Shown here: positions 19,728 to 21,223 of the stretch, piece by piece
Layout of the letters: each line of letters begins with the position of its first letter
Position numbering within the stretch: position 1 is the stretch's first letter
DNA from: Gnetum montanum
Lineage: Eukaryota; Streptophyta; Gnetopsida; Gnetales; Gnetaceae
Reading direction: 5' to 3'
Assembly: GCA_015680685.1 (NCBI GenBank)
Contig: MNCI01037935.1
Location: 280,150-301,372, forward strand
Length of the DNA stretch: 21,223 nucleotides
Notes under the pieces: generated by a model
What the model was told of the DNA's origin: nothing
Databases searched by the model: none
Seen by the model: only the letters and a program-made list of their open reading frames with translations
Translations under genes and position numbers: made by a program

Positions 19728-19870
19728 TCAGCGTCTACGCTGTGGCTTGTGCGCGGCCTAAACACTTCTCAGCGTCTACGCTGGGGTTTTCGCTCGGCGT
19801 CTACGCTGGGGGTTTCGCTCGACGTCTACGCTGGGGTTTTCGCTCGGCATCTACGCTAGGTTTACGCTCG
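19728..19870 (-). repeat. About 25-bp repeats in the 5' UTR of the antisense gene
   Basis: Four to five units of GGCGTCTACGCTGGGGTTTTC followed by GCTC lie between the TATA box and ATG 19726. In an antisense transcript they would be leader sequence. The AGCGTCTACGCTG core is a TACGC variant of the LTR repeats. Confidence 0.85.
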
Positions 19871-19923
19871 TAGTTTACGCTCACGCTCCAAAAGTCAAAT
19901 GACAAAATGACGCCCCTGCTCCC

Positions 19924-19931
19924 CTTTTATA
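19924..19931 (-). promoter_or_regulatory. TATA box of the antisense gene
   Basis: The minus strand reads CTATAAAAGGGG, a strong plant TATA box, about 200 bp upstream of ATG 19726. Predicted transcription start is near 19900. Upstream on the minus strand is a GACGCT/GCCGCC-rich block (19936-19980), then a T/C-rich tract and the 30-bp and 59-bp arrays. This supports an autonomous promoter pointing away from RT and toward protease. Confidence 0.75.
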
Positions 19932-20090
19932 GCGCGTTGACGCTGACGCTGACGCTAACGCCGTCGCCGCTGCCGCCGCTTTTCCGTTTTTCTTGCTTTT
20001 TGCCTCGTTTTTCGTGCTTTTTTGAACTCGCTTTGAATTTTTTTTCAAAAAAATACAAAATTTACACACAAACCATATAAAACACAAATT

Positions 20091-20150
20091 TCGGCATTAA
20101 ACTGCCGTTCGTTGCCCGGTAAGGCATTAAACTACCGTTCGTTGCCCGGT
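20091..20150 (+). repeat. Two 30-bp repeats
   Basis: Two copies of (A/T)(A/C)GGCATTAAACTRCCGTTC followed by GTTGCCCGGT run directly into the 59-bp array and share its GGTAAGGCATTAAACT part. The longer unit probably arose from this shorter one. Confidence 0.85.
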
Positions 20151-20500
20151 AAGGCATTAAACTGCCCTTTCACTGTCACGTTAACTCATTTTCATGCATG
20201 CACCCCGGTAAGGCATTAAACTGCCCTTTCACTGTCACGTTAACTCATTTTCATGCATGCACCCCGGTAAGGCATTAAACTGCCCTTTCACTGTCACGTT
20301 AACTCATTTTCATGCATGCACCCCGGTAAGGCATTAAACTGCCCTTTCACTGTCACGTTAACTCATTTTCATGCATGCACCCCGGTAAGGCATTAAACTG
20401 CCCTTTCACTGTCACGTTAACTCATTTTCATGCATGCACCCCGGTAAGGCATTAAACTGCCCTTTCACTGTCACGTTAACTCATTTTCATGCATGCACAC
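20151..20500 (+). repeat. Six near-identical 59-bp tandem repeats before RT
   Basis: Units start at 20151, 20210, 20269, 20328, 20387 and 20446. Each contains AAGGCATTAAACTGCCC, CACTGTCACGTTAACTC and TTTTCATGCATGCACCCCGG. I see no difference between copies except at the truncated last end, so the expansion is recent or maintained. There are no variable spacers. The array ends 4 bp before the RT frame opens. Confidence 0.95.
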
Positions 20501-20503
20501 TAA

Positions 20504-21223
20504 AGATTGCCAGAAGACCTAAAACGACCTCCGCTATCTTACCAGGCTCTCCATTTATTGACAGGGACTTGCCTAATGGATTACAAGCGCTTAACCAAGC
20601 CGTTGGTCATTGATGGGCCATATGGCGCAGTTGAAAGGAATATCGATGTGAGTCTCGTCTATGCAAGTTCATCAGCAAACGACACAACGATAGCTTCAAC
20701 ACAGCAAACGGTTGACGAATATGAGGGAATGACAAAGTCCCTCGACATTGAAGCCGAAAACATTACCGAAGATCCCCTAGCCGAAACTCCCATCACCATG
20801 CCCGATGGAGAAATTAAAATTCTAAAGTTAAGTGCGTTACTAAAACCATGTCTAGCTAAAGATATCGAAAACGTACTTAAGGACAATATGAAGGCATTTG
20901 CGTGGTCCTATACAGACATGCCCGGATTAGACCCTCGTATTGTCCAGCACAACATCATCCTTGATCCAAAACTAAGGCCAGTAAAACAGAAAGCATGAAA
21001 GGTCAAACCCGAGGTGGCGTTAGCAGTTCGTAGTGAGATAACCAAGCTCTACCAAGCTGGTTTCATTAGGGTTGTTGATTACGTCGAATGGGTATTGAAC
21101 ATGGTTATAGTCCCAAAGAAGAACGGAAGTATCCGCCTGTGCATTGACTTCCAGGACCTTAACGTAGCAACCATAAAGGATGACTTCCCCTTACCTAGCA
21201 TTGATCAACTAGTTGACTCAACT
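20504..21223 (+). pseudogene. pol: Reverse transcriptase, N-terminal part, of element 2 (runs off the window)
   Basis: This is the start of the RT/RNase H/integrase polyprotein. The frame opens at 20504 after a TAA, and the first in-frame ATG is at about 20575. A linker region (20580-20880) is followed by TDMPGLDPRIVQHNI (about 20918), the conserved segment ahead of RT in Tat-like elements. A PVKQKA-stop-KVKPEVA run follows, in which TGA 20996-20998 sits where the family has Arg (CGA likely). RT proper follows: EITKLYQAGFIRVV, then VPKKNGSIRLCIDFQDLN with the first catalytic Asp, and FPLPSIDQLVDST at the window edge. One nonsense codon makes it inactive as read. The active-site D-D box and all later domains lie beyond the window. 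Confidence 0.88.

Noticed and set aside
20091-20500. CRISPR-like regular repeats
   Set aside because: The 59-bp units are directly adjacent with no variable spacers, and the context is a plant retroelement.
1-21223. tRNA, rRNA or other RNA genes
   Set aside because: No cloverleaf A/B-box pair or rRNA-like conserved block was recognised by eye on either strand; a dedicated scan was not possible.

Overview
The window is transposon-dominated nuclear DNA of a land plant. The evidence is plant-type Ty3/gypsy (Metaviridae) coding domains, short GT-AG introns of plant size, TATA-type LTR promoters, and no conventional host gene. A large, repeat-rich genome such as a gymnosperm would fit, but the species cannot be read from the sequence. 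Everything recognisable belongs to LTR retrotransposons in two strata.

Stratum 1 (about 1-9110) is old and decayed. Positions 70-1085 form a diverged inverted duplication of LTR-like sequence. Element 1 lies on the minus strand and reads from high to low coordinates. It consists of a 5'-truncated reverse transcriptase (to about 9110), RNase H (about 8160-8700) and integrase (about 6900-8130), with Athila/Tat-like motifs. A spacer follows, then a decayed two-exon additional gene (about 5132-1926), then a probable 3' LTR (about 1571-650). The additional gene has its own TATA box and upstream repeats, which resemble the U3 promoter of the LTR.

Positions 9111-9577 hold an unassigned, partly coding-like scrap into which element 2 appears to have inserted.

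Stratum 2 (9578-21223, running off the right edge) is a younger Tat-like Ty3/gypsy element on the plus strand. It has a 5' LTR (9578-10709), a primer-binding site (about 10715), a leader, gag (10931-13693), an aspartic protease (13700-15010), and the N-terminal part of RT (from 20504). About 5.5 kb separates protease from RT. That interval holds a complete antisense gene (19726 to 15542) with eight exons joined by seven GT-AG introns whose phases all agree. It has its own TATA box at 19931-19924. The deduced product is about 1055 codons. It carries an FCP1/NIF-type phosphatase-like domain with the catalytic aspartates replaced, then a domain resembling the 'putative plant transposon protein' family, then an acidic linker, a coiled coil and an acidic tail. 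Tandem arrays flank the gene: seven 20-bp motifs on the left, and 30-bp and 59-bp repeats on the right. Palindromic GGCGTATACGCC-type repeats occur in the LTR and again in intron 1 of the antisense gene.

Inferred logic: a gene lying antisense to the genomic RNA cannot have its introns removed during retrotransposition, so it can ride along as an intact intron-bearing transcription unit. Element 2 is probably inactive. gag-pro carries three in-frame stops, RT one, and the antisense gene one. Each is one C-to-T change away from Gln or Arg, as expected of methylated, silenced DNA.
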